Assembly (NCBI GenBank): GCA_017470785.1
Contig: JAFUXM010000187.1
Location: 1-51,052, forward strand
Direction: 5' to 3'
Source: Synergistaceae bacterium
GTDB lineage: Bacteria; Synergistota; Synergistia; Synergistales; Aminobacteriaceae
DNA: 51,052 nucleotides
Both the position numbers and the translations under genes were made by a program. Under the pieces are notes generated by a model that had not been told where the DNA came from, ran no database searches, and saw nothing but the letters and a program-made list of their open reading frames with translations. Shown here in pieces: positions 17,806 to 26,935 of this stretch; within the stretch, counting starts at the first letter, position 1, and every line of letters begins with the position of its first letter.

Positions 17806-18795
17806 TTGAAGTTGAATGAAGCAGAGCAGCATTGCAAGCTATTAAGCGTTGTAATACCGGCCTATAATGCTGAGAAATTTTTAGCTAAGTGCGTCGCAAG
17901 CATCGCTGAGCAAATTTATAAAAATATAGAAATTATAATAGTGAATAACGGCTCGCAGGACAACACGCCTAAAATTTGCGAAGAGCTTGAAGCTAAATAT
18001 AATAATATAAAATTTAAAATTATAAATTTAAATCCCAATCAGGGCATTAATTACGCGCGGCGCGCCGGCGTTGAGAATGCGAGCGGCGAGTATATAGCGT
18101 TTATAGATTCAGATGATTATTTAGAGCCTGAGACTTACGGGACAGCTATAAAAATTCTTGAAGCAAATAATTGCGATATAGTGCAGTTCGGTATAAAACG
18201 CGTTAATCTCAACGTAAAAATTTTGGGCTTGTGGCGCAGGAAGGACATGACGATTAATAATTCTCAAGAGATTTATAAATATTTCCTGACTGATAAAATC
18301 CCGACTTGGAATGTATGGGACAAAGTTTATAAGCGTGAAATATTTAATAATTTAATTTGGCCGAAGGTATCAGCCCTTGAGGATTATTGCATGTCGGCGC
18401 AGATATTTGCAAAAGCGCAAAAAATTATGACGATAAATAAATTATTTTATAATTACGTTCAGCATCCCGGCAGCACTATGAGATTAAATAGCGTTGAACA
18501 GTCAAAATGTGATGAGGGGAACACGTCTTTAGCTATCGTCATGAACTTAACTCAAAATAAATTTCCGGACTTGCTGCCCGAGGCAATCGCACGGAAAATT
18601 CTGTTCACAGCCAACGCTGATGCTGATGACTATAAGCTCATGAAAGCCGAGCTTAAAAGGCAAGGCCGCAGTAATATTTTATTAGAATTAAGCTTAAAGC
18701 ACAGAATTTATTTATGGCTGTCAATACACTGCCGAAGCTTATATAAAATTTATTTAAGAACGCGCCTAAAAATTCACGCGCTGACCGGGATTTAA
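17806..18795 (+). CDS. Family 2 glycosyltransferase, copy 1
   Basis: 329 residues, GT-A fold family 2. The nucleotide-sugar site is shown by LLSVVIPAYNAEKFL, then IIVNNGSQDNTP, and the DxD-type motif FIDSDDYLEP. The acceptor-side ED motif is in SALEDYCMSAQIFAKA. There is no membrane segment. The start is TTG, either at 17806 or more likely at 17812, where the GGGG at 17800-17803 is at proper distance; no ATG is available. The first 120 or so residues are almost the same as copy 2 while the C-terminal 130 differ. It would transfer a sugar to an unknown acceptor (surface polysaccharide, glycolipid or a protein such as flagellin). Confidence 0.85.
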   Translation: MKLNEAEQHCKLLSVVIPAYNAEKFLAKCVASIAEQIYKNIEIIIVNNGSQDNTPKICEELEAKYNNIKFKIINLNPNQGINYARRAGVENASGEYIAFIDSDDYLEPETYGTAIKILEANNCDIVQFGIKRVNLNVKILGLWRRKDMTINNSQEIYKYFLTDKIPTWNVWDKVYKREIFNNLIWPKVSALEDYCMSAQIFAKAQKIMTINKLFYNYVQHPGSTMRLNSVEQSKCDEGNTSLAIVMNLTQNKFPDLLPEAIARKILFTANADADDYKLMKAELKRQGRSNILLELSLKHRIYLWLSIHCRSLYKIYLRTRLKIHALTGI

Positions 18796-18829
18796 ATTAT
18801 ATAAATATAACACGAGGTATAAAATCAAC

Positions 18830-19840
18830 ATGACAGATTTAAAAAAATTAAGCGTGATAATACCGGCCTATAACGCTGAGAAATTTTTAGCTAAGTGCGT
18901 CGGCAGCATCGCTGAGCAAATTTATAAAAATATAGAGATAGTGATCGTGAATAACGGCTCGCAGGACAGCACGCCTAAAATTTGCGAAGAGCTTGAAGCT
19001 AAATTTAATAATATAAAATTTAAAATAGTAAATTTAAATCCTAATCAAGGCATTAATTACGCGCGGCGCGCCGGCGTTGAGAATGCGAGCGGCGAGTATA
19101 TAGCGTTTATAGATTCAGATGATTATTTAGAGCCTGAAACTTACGAGACAGCTATAAAAATTCTGGAAGAAAATAATTGCGATATAGTGCAGTTCGGGAT
19201 AAAGCTCGTTGATCTTGACGGAAAATTGACTGATGAGTGGCCGCGGCAAGACATGACGTTTAATAATTCTCAAGAGATTTATAAATATTTCCTGACTGAC
19301 AAGACATCTCCGACTTGGAACGTATGGGACAAAGTCTATAAGCGCAGCTTATTTGAAGATATAACTTGGCTGAAGATCTCAGCGCTTGAGGACTACTGCG
19401 TGTCGGCGCAAATTTTTGCTAAGGCAAATAAGCTGATTACTATAAATAAATTTTTATATAACTACGTTCAGCGGCCTGACAGCACCGGCAACCAGCAAAA
19501 GCTAAGCAAATCAAAGCTTGATGATATAATTGCGGCCTCAGACTTCGTAATTAACTTAACCGGGCAAAAATTTCCCGCGCTTCAGCCCGAGGCATTAGTC
19601 CGTGAACTGGAAGCCTTATCCCAGTTTACAATCGCCTTTTGGCCTGAAGTATCTCAGGCTATCCGCCGCAGCTATATTAATATGCGCAGCACGCTTAAAA
19701 ACTGCGGCATAGAATTTAAAATCAAGAATACAGCTAACCGCAAGGATTTACTTCATGCACACTGCTTAACAAATTACCCGAAATTATATAAATTTTATTT
19801 AACAACGCGCTTGAAGATTCATGCCTTGACAGGAATTTAA
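18830..19840 (+). CDS. Family 2 glycosyltransferase, copy 2
   Basis: 336 residues with the same GT2 core as its neighbours: LSVIIPAYNAEKFL, VIVNNGSQDSTP, NPNQGINYARRAGVENASGE, the FIDSDDYLEP metal-binding motif and the acceptor-side SALEDYC. Against copy 1 only about ten of the first 120 residues differ; after residue 200 they diverge strongly, apart from the shared end RLKIHALTGI. The 34 bases before its ATG are almost identical to the 34 bases before copy 3, including the ribosome-binding CGAGG. This is a tandem gene duplication whose donor-binding half is conserved and whose acceptor half has changed. Confidence 0.87.
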   Translation: MTDLKKLSVIIPAYNAEKFLAKCVGSIAEQIYKNIEIVIVNNGSQDSTPKICEELEAKFNNIKFKIVNLNPNQGINYARRAGVENASGEYIAFIDSDDYLEPETYETAIKILEENNCDIVQFGIKLVDLDGKLTDEWPRQDMTFNNSQEIYKYFLTDKTSPTWNVWDKVYKRSLFEDITWLKISALEDYCVSAQIFAKANKLITINKFLYNYVQRPDSTGNQQKLSKSKLDDIIAASDFVINLTGQKFPALQPEALVRELEALSQFTIAFWPEVSQAIRRSYINMRSTLKNCGIEFKIKNTANRKDLLHAHCLTNYPKLYKFYLTTRLKIHALTGI

Positions 19841-19874
19841 ATTATATAAATATAACGCGAGGTATAAAATCAAC

Positions 19875-20912
19875 ATGACAGACTTAAAGAAATTAAGCGT
19901 AATCATACCGGCATATAACGCAGCAAAATTTTTAGTTAAATGCGTTGACGGCATTGCTAATCAGACTTATGAAAATATTGAAATTGTTATAGTGAATAAC
20001 GGCTCGCAGGACAACACGCTCGAGCTTTGCGAAGAGCTTAAAGCTAAATATAATAACAGGGAATTTAAGATAATAAATTTAAATCCTAATCAGGGAATTA
20101 ACTGGGCGCGGCGCGCCGGATTTGAAAATGCAAGCGGCGACTACGTCACGACTATCGACAGCGATGACTATATAGACTTAAACGCTTATGCAAGAGCTAT
20201 TAAAGTTTTGGAAGCAAATGACTGTGACATGGTACAGTTCGGGCACTACGAAGTTTATCCCGACGGCAGAATTCTGGAAGAACATAAATGCAGGCCGGTC
20301 AAAGCTGACAATGCTCACGACGCGTTTAAATATTTTGCGTCTGTGATATTAAACAGCGCCACTTTATTATGGGACAAAGTTTATAAGCGCAGCTTATTTG
20401 AAAATTTACAGTGGCCGAAAGTATCTTACACTGAAGATTATTGCACGGACACACAACTATTTGCGAAAGTGCAAAAATTTATGTCAATAGACGAGAGCTT
20501 TTATTATCATACCGCCAATCCAGACAGCGTGTGCAGCAGGGTGTTAGTCAATAGACAAAGCATCGAGGATTTTATTACCGGCTCTAAATTTGTCACAAAC
20601 TTCACGGCTAAGGCTATGCCGGAATTTTTACCCGAAATTTTATGCTATTCAGTTTATATTAATTTCAGTATAATTATCGGGCTTATCACACTATATTATC
20701 CTGAAGACTTATGCAAAATTATGAGCAGAGATTATAAGCGCATGAACAGCGAACTCAAACGGCAGAACCGGAAACTTGACATGAACCCGCCGCTCAGCAG
20801 CAAGCTTAGCCGCAAGCAGCGAGTGATAATGTATTTGCTGGCAAATTGCCCGCGTTTATACTACGCATATTTAAAGACTCGCCTCACAATAAAAAAATTA
20901 ACCGGCATTTAA
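19875..20912 (+). CDS. Family 2 glycosyltransferase, copy 3
   Basis: 345 residues, the most diverged of the three. It keeps SVIIPAYNAAKFL, VIVNNGSQDNT, NPNQGINWARRAGFENASG, a DxD motif TIDSDDYIDL, the W-D-K-V-Y-K-R motif shared with the others, and an acceptor-side Glu-Asp in SYTEDYC. Its C-terminus ends KLTGI like the other two. The stop lies two bases from the stop of the convergent priA gene, with no terminator between them, so the ends of the two transcripts probably run into each other. Confidence 0.87.
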   Translation: MTDLKKLSVIIPAYNAAKFLVKCVDGIANQTYENIEIVIVNNGSQDNTLELCEELKAKYNNREFKIINLNPNQGINWARRAGFENASGDYVTTIDSDDYIDLNAYARAIKVLEANDCDMVQFGHYEVYPDGRILEEHKCRPVKADNAHDAFKYFASVILNSATLLWDKVYKRSLFENLQWPKVSYTEDYCTDTQLFAKVQKFMSIDESFYYHTANPDSVCSRVLVNRQSIEDFITGSKFVTNFTAKAMPEFLPEILCYSVYINFSIIIGLITLYYPEDLCKIMSRDYKRMNSELKRQNRKLDMNPPLSSKLSRKQRVIMYLLANCPRLYYAYLKTRLTIKKLTGI

Positions 20913-20914
20913 AT

Positions 20915-22711
20915 TCACTCAGCATAGATAACTATATTTTTTATCGAGTTATAGTCTTTATGATTAAATAAATCAAAATACGGCTCTAAGATTTTATAAA
21001 TATTTTTAACAGACGGTGCGCTGATCAACAGCGTGCCGTTATTTATATTTAAATCATCGCTCAAGTCCATTGCGATTATACCGGTCTCGTCAAGCTTGCT
21101 AATTAAACTTTCGCGCTTGAGCTTATTTGCGCAATTTAATTTAATTAATAAATTAAACGGCGGCAGATCCAAATCGCGGCGCGTCTCAAGCTCACTGCGC
21201 CAAAATTTTTCCCAGTTGAGATTATTTAAGCTAAATTTTAAATTTTCCCGCCGCGTCTGAATTAAGACTTTGCGGGTTTGCTCTTGTGACAGGCCGCGCC
21301 GGCACGACTGCCATATCATGCTGAATACCCGCCACCTTGCGTTATAGTCACTGCGCCTAAGTTCAGCGTCCAAGTCAAGCCACGCAATAAGGCTTATATC
21401 AAGTTCGCTGCACAGGCTTAACGCGCCGCGCGTTCCTAAAATTAAGTACGGCTGCGCAAAATCTTTTAAATTAAATTTTTTATTCACGTCATGAATTATA
21501 ATTTTATAATCTTTAATCAGCCTATTAGCCGCATTAAACAGCACCTCAAGCCCGGGCCGCTTGCCTGATAAAATTTCGCCGCCGCACTCCGGACATTTAT
21601 TAAACATCTCTTGAACATTATTGCAGTGCGGGCAGCGCAGAAATTTCCCGTCATGTTCGCTGCGCATGATGCTGCCGCACTTGCTGCACTTAACGGCTTT
21701 GCCGCAGTTTAAGCAAAATACTTCAGCAGCTCCGCCCTTGCGATCCAACAGCCATAAGACATTATGCCCAGCTCTAAGCTCGCTGCGGGTTCTTTCAAGC
21801 ATCGATACAGTGACCGGCAGCACGCCCTCAATGCCCCGCTCTTCAACTTTTAAAGATCTATTTATATCTACAAATATTAAATCTAAATTTTTATTATTTT
21901 TATAATTTTTATAATTAATATTTCCGCGCAAAAAAGTTTTGGCTGACGGTACGCTGCCGCCTAATATTAACTCGGCCTTTAAATCTAATGCGCGTTTGCC
22001 CGCGATGCTTCGAGCTGAGAATACAGGCGTCCTGCGCGATAAATAGCCCTCGCTCGCCTCGTCTTCAACTATGACACAGTCAAAATCAAACGGCGCAAAT
22101 ACTCCGCCCGGCGGCGCGATCACATTTTTAAAATTGCCAGAATAAATTTCGCGCCATGCGTCCCATAATTTTTTGCCGCCGACGCTCGGCCATAATATAG
22201 ACAAGTCTTTTAAATCACTAGGCAAATTCTTAAAAAATTTATTTGCTGAATTATTTTCAGGGAATAAAATTAAATTCTTAACCGGCCGCCGCAGCATCTC
22301 GATATAAAAATCCAAGCGCGAATACTCCCGTGAATCAAAGAAATTTTTTTCATAAAAATTTTTATTTAAATTATTTATATTTAAATTAAAATTAAATTTC
22401 TCGCCGGTTAAAATCTGTGACGGCAGCATAGTCTTAAGAGCCATGCCTGCGCCGCATAGATACGTCCGGCCAAGCCATAACGCAAGCTCCCATAGTCCGA
22501 ACTGCAAAATATTATCTGCATCTATCGGCTCTATAATATCTTTAATCTCAAAATTATTTTGCTGACTGGAATTTACGCCGCAAATAAAGCCCACGCGCCC
22601 GCCGTTCCCAAATGGAATGCGGACACGTGAGCCTGATTTTAAATTATTATTATTAAAATTATAAGTAAATGCGTTCCACCATGGCCCGGGGACTATCACG
22701 TCAAGCAGCAT
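20915..22711 (-). CDS. priA: PriA-like primosomal protein without recognisable helicase motifs
   Basis: 598 residues, about 130 shorter than usual PriA. The N-terminal 3'-DNA-binding domain is clear (DVIVPGPWWNAFTY; GSRVRIPFGNGGRVGFICG). The Zn-binding cluster is complete with four Cys pairs: CLNC, CSKC, CPHC and CPEC. The ATPase core has decayed. No G-x4-GK[ST] loop occurs anywhere; the DEEH box reads VEDEASEGYLSRRTPVFSAR; and the QxxGRAGR box reads WQSCRRGLSQ. Actinobacterial PriA proteins are known to lack helicase motifs in a similar way. It probably still binds forks and loads the restart machinery, but without unwinding. It is the last gene of the yicC-gmk-rpoZ-coaBC-priA operon, starting right after coaBC. 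Confidence 0.85.
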   Translation of the reverse strand: MLLDVIVPGPWWNAFTYNFNNNNLKSGSRVRIPFGNGGRVGFICGVNSSQQNNFEIKDIIEPIDADNILQFGLWELALWLGRTYLCGAGMALKTMLPSQILTGEKFNFNLNINNLNKNFYEKNFFDSREYSRLDFYIEMLRRPVKNLILFPENNSANKFFKNLPSDLKDLSILWPSVGGKKLWDAWREIYSGNFKNVIAPPGGVFAPFDFDCVIVEDEASEGYLSRRTPVFSARSIAGKRALDLKAELILGGSVPSAKTFLRGNINYKNYKNNKNLDLIFVDINRSLKVEERGIEGVLPVTVSMLERTRSELRAGHNVLWLLDRKGGAAEVFCLNCGKAVKCSKCGSIMRSEHDGKFLRCPHCNNVQEMFNKCPECGGEILSGKRPGLEVLFNAANRLIKDYKIIIHDVNKKFNLKDFAQPYLILGTRGALSLCSELDISLIAWLDLDAELRRSDYNARWRVFSMIWQSCRRGLSQEQTRKVLIQTRRENLKFSLNNLNWEKFWRSELETRRDLDLPPFNLLIKLNCANKLKRESLISKLDETGIIAMDLSDDLNINNGTLLISAPSVKNIYKILEPYFDLFNHKDYNSIKNIVIYAE

Positions 22712-23926
22712 TTATAATTTATCGCTGACCAACACGTCCCACATCTTATCGGCGACTTCAAATTTAGTGCCGTCAAGTTCAACTATATCATCATAGCTGC
22801 GCGAAATTAATTTTATATTATTCAAGTCCGACTCAAAGCCGCCCTGCTCAGCCAAAATATCATTCGCCATAATATAATCAAGATTTTTGCGCTCAAGCTT
22901 TAACTTAGCGTTATTAATTAAATCGTCAGTTTCAGCTGCAAAGCCTACTAAAATCTGCGATCTGAGTTTTCTAATCCCGACTTCTGCTGCTATGTCAGGA
23001 TTTTTTGCAAGCTCGATTACAATATCATCCTGCTTCTCACGCTTAATCTTATGCTCTTGAAATTCTTTGGCTTTATAATCGCCTACAGCTGCGGCCTTAA
23101 TTATAAATTTTGCCCAGTCCAAATTCTCTATCACGGCCTTTAGCATCTCCTGAGCCGAGCTGACTTTAATTACCTCAAAGCCGTATAACGAGTAATCGCC
23201 CTGCGGCGGCGTGACCGGCCCTAAAATTAATTTCACGTCCGCGCCGCGCCGCCATGCCGTTCTGGCAACTGCAATTCCCATTTTGCCCGAGCTTGGATTA
23301 GAAATAAATCTTGCAGGATCTAAAAATTCGCGCGTCGGCCCGGCCGTCACTAAGACATTACAGCCCAATAAATCATGATCTTCTACTGCTGCACGCATGA
23401 CTTCCTCAAAAATTTCATCAGGCTCGGGCATCCGGCCTTTGCCTTCAGCGCCGCAAGCTAAAAATCCAGCTTCAGGCTCGATAATATACGCACCCCGCTC
23501 ACGCAATATTTCTATATTCTCCTGCGTAGCTGCGTTATCAAGCATGTTTGCATTCATTGCCGGAAAAATTAATACAGGCATATCAATAAAGCCGCTGGCT
23601 AAAATTACAGAGCTTAACAAATTATCAGCGTGACCATGCGCAAACTTCGCAATACTATTAGCCGTGCACGGCGCGACTGCTATCACATCCGGCCAGTTCG
23701 CTAAATTTATATGCGGAATTTCAAAGCCTTTATTATCATCAAGCAAATCCGCGTCCCGCCATACGCGCTTATGATTTAAACTTGCTAATGCCAACGGACT
23801 TACAAATTTTGCTGCACTGTCAGTTAAGACTATCTCAAGCTCACAGCCGGCCTTCTTTAATAATCTTACTAAAAACGGGATTTTATACGCAGCGATGCCG
23901 CCGGTCACGCCTAACAGCACGCGCAT
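22712..23926 (-). CDS. coaBC: Bifunctional CoaBC: phosphopantothenoylcysteine synthetase/decarboxylase
   Basis: 404 residues, full length. The N-terminal flavin-dependent decarboxylase CoaC has GVTGGIAAYK, the active His in IPHINLANW, the ADNLLS stretch, and the catalytic Cys in GFLACGAEGKGRMPEP. The C-terminal synthetase CoaB begins at VLVTAGPTREFLDPARFISN with the SSGKMG nucleotide-binding motif and includes KAAAVGDY and LAKNPDI. Together they convert 4'-phosphopantothenate to 4'-phosphopantetheine for coenzyme A. The gene directly abuts rpoZ and priA, the standard order in many bacteria. Confidence 0.95.
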   Translation of the reverse strand: MRVLLGVTGGIAAYKIPFLVRLLKKAGCELEIVLTDSAAKFVSPLALASLNHKRVWRDADLLDDNKGFEIPHINLANWPDVIAVAPCTANSIAKFAHGHADNLLSSVILASGFIDMPVLIFPAMNANMLDNAATQENIEILRERGAYIIEPEAGFLACGAEGKGRMPEPDEIFEEVMRAAVEDHDLLGCNVLVTAGPTREFLDPARFISNPSSGKMGIAVARTAWRRGADVKLILGPVTPPQGDYSLYGFEVIKVSSAQEMLKAVIENLDWAKFIIKAAAVGDYKAKEFQEHKIKREKQDDIVIELAKNPDIAAEVGIRKLRSQILVGFAAETDDLINNAKLKLERKNLDYIMANDILAEQGGFESDLNNIKLISRSYDDIVELDGTKFEVADKMWDVLVSDKL

Positions 23927-24160
23927 TTATACAAGCTCATCAGGCGTCACGGCCACGCGCTCGCCCGGTGCTAAAATTCCGCGTCCCTGATCGATCTCGG
24001 CCAGCGCGATTGATAAATAACGCTCGTTAGCAAAAATATCGCGGTCGCGTTTATTATGCTCGCTCAGCCACCTTGCTCTGGCCGACACCCGCGCGGTGAT
24101 CTCATATTTATTATCAGTCCCGCTCCGCTCTGACAAACCCTCTAAATCATAAAATTTCAT
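23927..24160 (-). CDS. rpoZ: RNA polymerase omega subunit
   Basis: About 77 residues; the family is 60-100. It shows the conserved N-terminal helix pattern (DNKYEITARVSARARWL) and the ERYLSIALAEIDQGRG helix typical of omega. A longer reading begins at an ATG at 24175, but a GGGGGA ribosome binding site lies inside that extension, seven bases before the ATG at 24160, so MKFYDLEGLSERS is the likely start. Omega helps assemble RNA polymerase. It sits between gmk and coaBC, its usual place. Confidence 0.88.
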   Translation of the reverse strand: MKFYDLEGLSERSGTDNKYEITARVSARARWLSEHNKRDRDIFANERYLSIALAEIDQGRGILAPGERVAVTPDELV

Positions 24161-24196
24161 GCTGCAATCCCCCATTATTAAAATTTTTAATTTAAT

Positions 24197-24763
24197 TTAA
24201 TTTCTATAACTTAATATAATTTCTTTAAGCTCTTGAGCCGCGCGGTCAAGCTCATCATTTATAATAACATGTTTATAGCTTGCGGCCTTGCTCATCTCGT
24301 CAACTGCATTATTAAGCCTGACTTTTAAAATTTCCTCGTTCTCAGTGCCCCGCGCTCTTAAACGCGATTCTAAAATCTCACGCGACGGCGGCATGATAAA
24401 TATTAACACAGCCTCGCTTAAAATATTTTTAACCTGCTCGGCGCCCTGAACGTCGATCTCTAATAATACATCATTGCCGGCCTCAAGCTCACGCTCGACG
24501 TCATCTCTTAACGTGCCGTAATAACACCCGTGAACGTTAGCATATTCCAAAAATTCATGTAAATTAATTTTATTTTCAAAATCGCCTTTACTTATAAATC
24601 TATATTCAACTCCATTAGTCTCACCGGCTCGGGGCGGCCTTGTAGTGCATGAAATAGAATAAACTAAATTTTTAACGCCGCTTAGCGCAATAGCTCTTAA
24701 CGTTCCCTTGCCTGCGCCGCTCGGGCCTGACAATATAAATAATTTGCCCCGCTTACTCGACAT
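24197..24763 (-). CDS. gmk: Guanylate kinase
   Basis: About 188 residues. P-loop LSGPSGAGKGTL at the N-terminus, GMP-binding region with SCTTRPPRAGE and VEYRF, then LLEIDVQGAEQVK, and the lid IFIMPPSREILESRLRARGTE. It phosphorylates GMP to GDP with ATP. A longer reading starts at 24790 inside yicC. The ATG at 24763 (MSSKRGKLF), which overlaps the yicC stop and has GAGCAGGTG before it, is preferred. The overlap indicates translational coupling. Confidence 0.95.
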   Translation of the reverse strand: MSSKRGKLFILSGPSGAGKGTLRAIALSGVKNLVYSISCTTRPPRAGETNGVEYRFISKGDFENKINLHEFLEYANVHGCYYGTLRDDVERELEAGNDVLLEIDVQGAEQVKNILSEAVLIFIMPPSREILESRLRARGTENEEILKVRLNNAVDEMSKAASYKHVIINDELDRAAQELKEIILSYRN

Positions 24764-25652
24764 TCTGCACCTGCTCCCGTATGCGCTCAAGGCACGACTT
24801 CGCCTCGACTATTCCCCATCTGAAGTCAGCGTCGGCAACTTTCGATCCCATAGTATTTATCTCGCGATTCATCTCTTGAATTAAGAAATCTAAGCGCCGA
24901 CCGGCCGGTTCGCTGCCGTCCATAGTCTCATGAAAATGCGTTATATGCGCATCTAATCTTGCGATCTCTTCAGATACGTCCCACTTGTCCGCCATGAGCG
25001 ACACTTCCTGTGCAACCCGCGCCTCATCAAGCTCAAGCGCAAAATGCTCAGTCACTGTCTCAATGCGCGTCTTTAAACTCTCAAGCGCTGCGTCCCGAGC
25101 TTCAGCCCATCTGTCTGCCAGAAATTTATTTATTCTCTCAAATTCTGTTAAATCTTTATGTATCACTTCATATAATTTATCGCCCTCGAGCTTCTTCATG
25201 GCGTTCAACGAAGCTGCAGCTTGACTTAACAGCTCAAGCCAAATTTCAAGCCCTGCGTCACTATCACTATTATTATCATCAATTCCTGATAAGTCTTTAG
25301 CCTCGCATACCCCGGGCAGAGTTAAAAATTTAGTTAAGTCCGGCTGAAATTCTAAATTATTTTTAGCTGCAATTTCCTGCACGCGGCGCACAAGCAGCAT
25401 CAAGCCGTCTTCGTCAATCGACGGCGTCCTTGCGCCCGGATTCCAAGCTATGTCAGCCGTAAGTTTCACTTTGCCCCGCGTGATAAGCGACCGCATCGCG
25501 ACAACTAACCGGCTCTCCAACACCGCAAGCTCCCGCGGCAATTTAGCGTTAAAGTCTTGATATCTATGATTAACTGAATTTAATTCAAACGTGACAGTTC
25601 CCCATTCAAATTCGCGCGACGCACTGCCGTATCCCGTCATGCTGAGAAACAA
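24753..25652 (-). CDS. yicC: YicC-family endoribonuclease-like protein
   Basis: 299 residues, full length. N-terminal MTGYGSASREFEWG and NSVNHRYQDFNAKLPREL, and C-terminal GRRLDFLIQEMNREINTMGS are family hallmarks. YicC proteins have been described as endoribonucleases in RNA turnover. The start is TTG at 25652 (giving MFLSMTGYGSA), supported by a GGGGG ribosome binding site a few bases before it; this matches the usual family N-terminus. It is the first gene of the yicC-gmk-rpoZ-coaBC-priA operon. The promoter should lie in the 100-base divergent gap shared with mnmA. Confidence 0.93.
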   Translation of the reverse strand: MFLSMTGYGSASREFEWGTVTFELNSVNHRYQDFNAKLPRELAVLESRLVVAMRSLITRGKVKLTADIAWNPGARTPSIDEDGLMLLVRRVQEIAAKNNLEFQPDLTKFLTLPGVCEAKDLSGIDDNNSDSDAGLEIWLELLSQAAASLNAMKKLEGDKLYEVIHKDLTEFERINKFLADRWAEARDAALESLKTRIETVTEHFALELDEARVAQEVSLMADKWDVSEEIARLDAHITHFHETMDGSEPAGRRLDFLIQEMNREINTMGSKVADADFRWGIVEAKSCLERIREQVQNVE

Positions 25653-25754
25653 ATCTATAACCCCCGAATAAAATATTATTTACTAAAATATATATTTTAG
25701 CATTAAGTTTATTATAATTATAATAAATTTTTTAATTACAAAGCGAGTTGATTA

Positions 25755-26858
25755 ATTATAAATAATAAAGTCTTAATTGCGATGAGCGGCGGCGTTGACA
25801 GCAGCGTAACAGCATATTTATTAAAGCAAAATAATTATGACTGCAGCGGCGCGACTATGCGCTTATTCTTAAACGGCGACATCGGCGTTGACCCTGCGCG
25901 TCCCTGCTGCTCACAGCAAGACGTTCAAGATGCTGCTGCAATTTGCGCAAAATTAAATATAAAGCACGAGACGCTTTATTACATGATTGAATTTAAAGAA
26001 TGCGTGATAGATAAATTTATTAAGACTTATCAGGCCGGCGGCACGCCAAATCCCTGCATTGACTGCAATAAATATTTAAAATTTAACGCGCTGCTTAATC
26101 ACGCATTAAATAATAATTTTAATTACATCGCGACAGGGCATTACGCCAGAATAGAATTTGATAAAAATTCAGGCAGATATTTATTACGGCGCGGCATCGA
26201 TTTAACGCGCGATCAAAGCTATGTATTATATATGCTCACGCAAGAGCAGCTGGCTCATACGCTCTTCCCGCTGGGAAATTTAACTAAGCTTCAAGTCAGA
26301 GCTATCGCTGCGCAAAATAATTTTATTAATGCGCGTAAACATGACTCGCAAGATATTTGCTTTGTGCCTGATAAAAATTATGCGGCCTTTATCGAAAATT
26401 ATACGGGTTCTAAAAGCAAGCCGGGCAAATTTATATTAAAGTACACCGGCGAGATTTTAGGCGAGCACAAAGGCATAATTCACTACACTATCGGCCAGCG
26501 CAAAGGCTTAAATATCGCGTCAAGTTCGCCGCTGTACGTCACGGACATAGACGTAATTAATAATAATATAATTTTATCTCACAGCCAGAGCGATTTATTT
26601 ATTAATAAAATTTTAGTAAATAATATAAATCTAATCGCGTATAAGCAGCTTGACGAGCCTATTCAAGCCGCTGCTAAAATTCGCTATAGGCAAAGCGAAG
26701 CTCAGGCAGTAATTACTCAGCTTGAAAGCGATATATTATTAATAAATTTTCATGAGCCGCAGCGCGCTCCTGCAATAGGCCAAGCCGCCGTGATTTATGA
26801 CTTAAGCGACCCGAGCTTAGTCATCGGCGGCGGAACGATTTTTAAAATTATAAAATAA
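25755..26858 (+). CDS. mnmA: tRNA-specific 2-thiouridylase MnmA
   Basis: About 367 residues, if the ATT at 25755 is the start. It has the PP-loop SGGVDSSV, RPCCSQQDVQDA, the catalytic Cys in TPNPCIDCNKYLKF, the second active-site Cys in HDSQDICFVPD, and the C-terminal TIGQRKGL block. It makes 2-thiouridine at wobble position 34 of tRNAs for Lys, Glu and Gln. The first ATG (25782) is the Met of the conserved A-M-S-G-G loop, which would cut the preceding beta strand. In frame before it the codons read NNKVLIA, a normal family N-terminus, but only ATT (25755) or ATA (25758) is available before a TGA. A weak GCGAG lies seven bases before the ATT. Confidence 0.9.
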   Translation: MINNKVLIAMSGGVDSSVTAYLLKQNNYDCSGATMRLFLNGDIGVDPARPCCSQQDVQDAAAICAKLNIKHETLYYMIEFKECVIDKFIKTYQAGGTPNPCIDCNKYLKFNALLNHALNNNFNYIATGHYARIEFDKNSGRYLLRRGIDLTRDQSYVLYMLTQEQLAHTLFPLGNLTKLQVRAIAAQNNFINARKHDSQDICFVPDKNYAAFIENYTGSKSKPGKFILKYTGEILGEHKGIIHYTIGQRKGLNIASSSPLYVTDIDVINNNIILSHSQSDLFINKILVNNINLIAYKQLDEPIQAAAKIRYRQSEAQAVITQLESDILLINFHEPQRAPAIGQAAVIYDLSDPSLVIGGGTIFKIIK

Positions 26859-26860
26859 TA

Positions 26861-26899
26861 AAAAAATCCTCGGGTAAGTTATCTCGCCCGGGGATTTTT
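26861..26899. terminator. Bidirectional terminator between mnmA and the chemoreceptor gene
   Basis: A hairpin with arms AAATCCTCGGG and CCCGGGGATTT-like, one mismatch, lies between two convergent genes. On the plus strand the stem is followed by TTTTTG, and on the minus strand by a T run. It can end both transcripts. Confidence 0.75.
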
Positions 26900-26935
26900 G
26901 TTAATTATAAACTTTAATTTTTAATTCTAAGCTAA

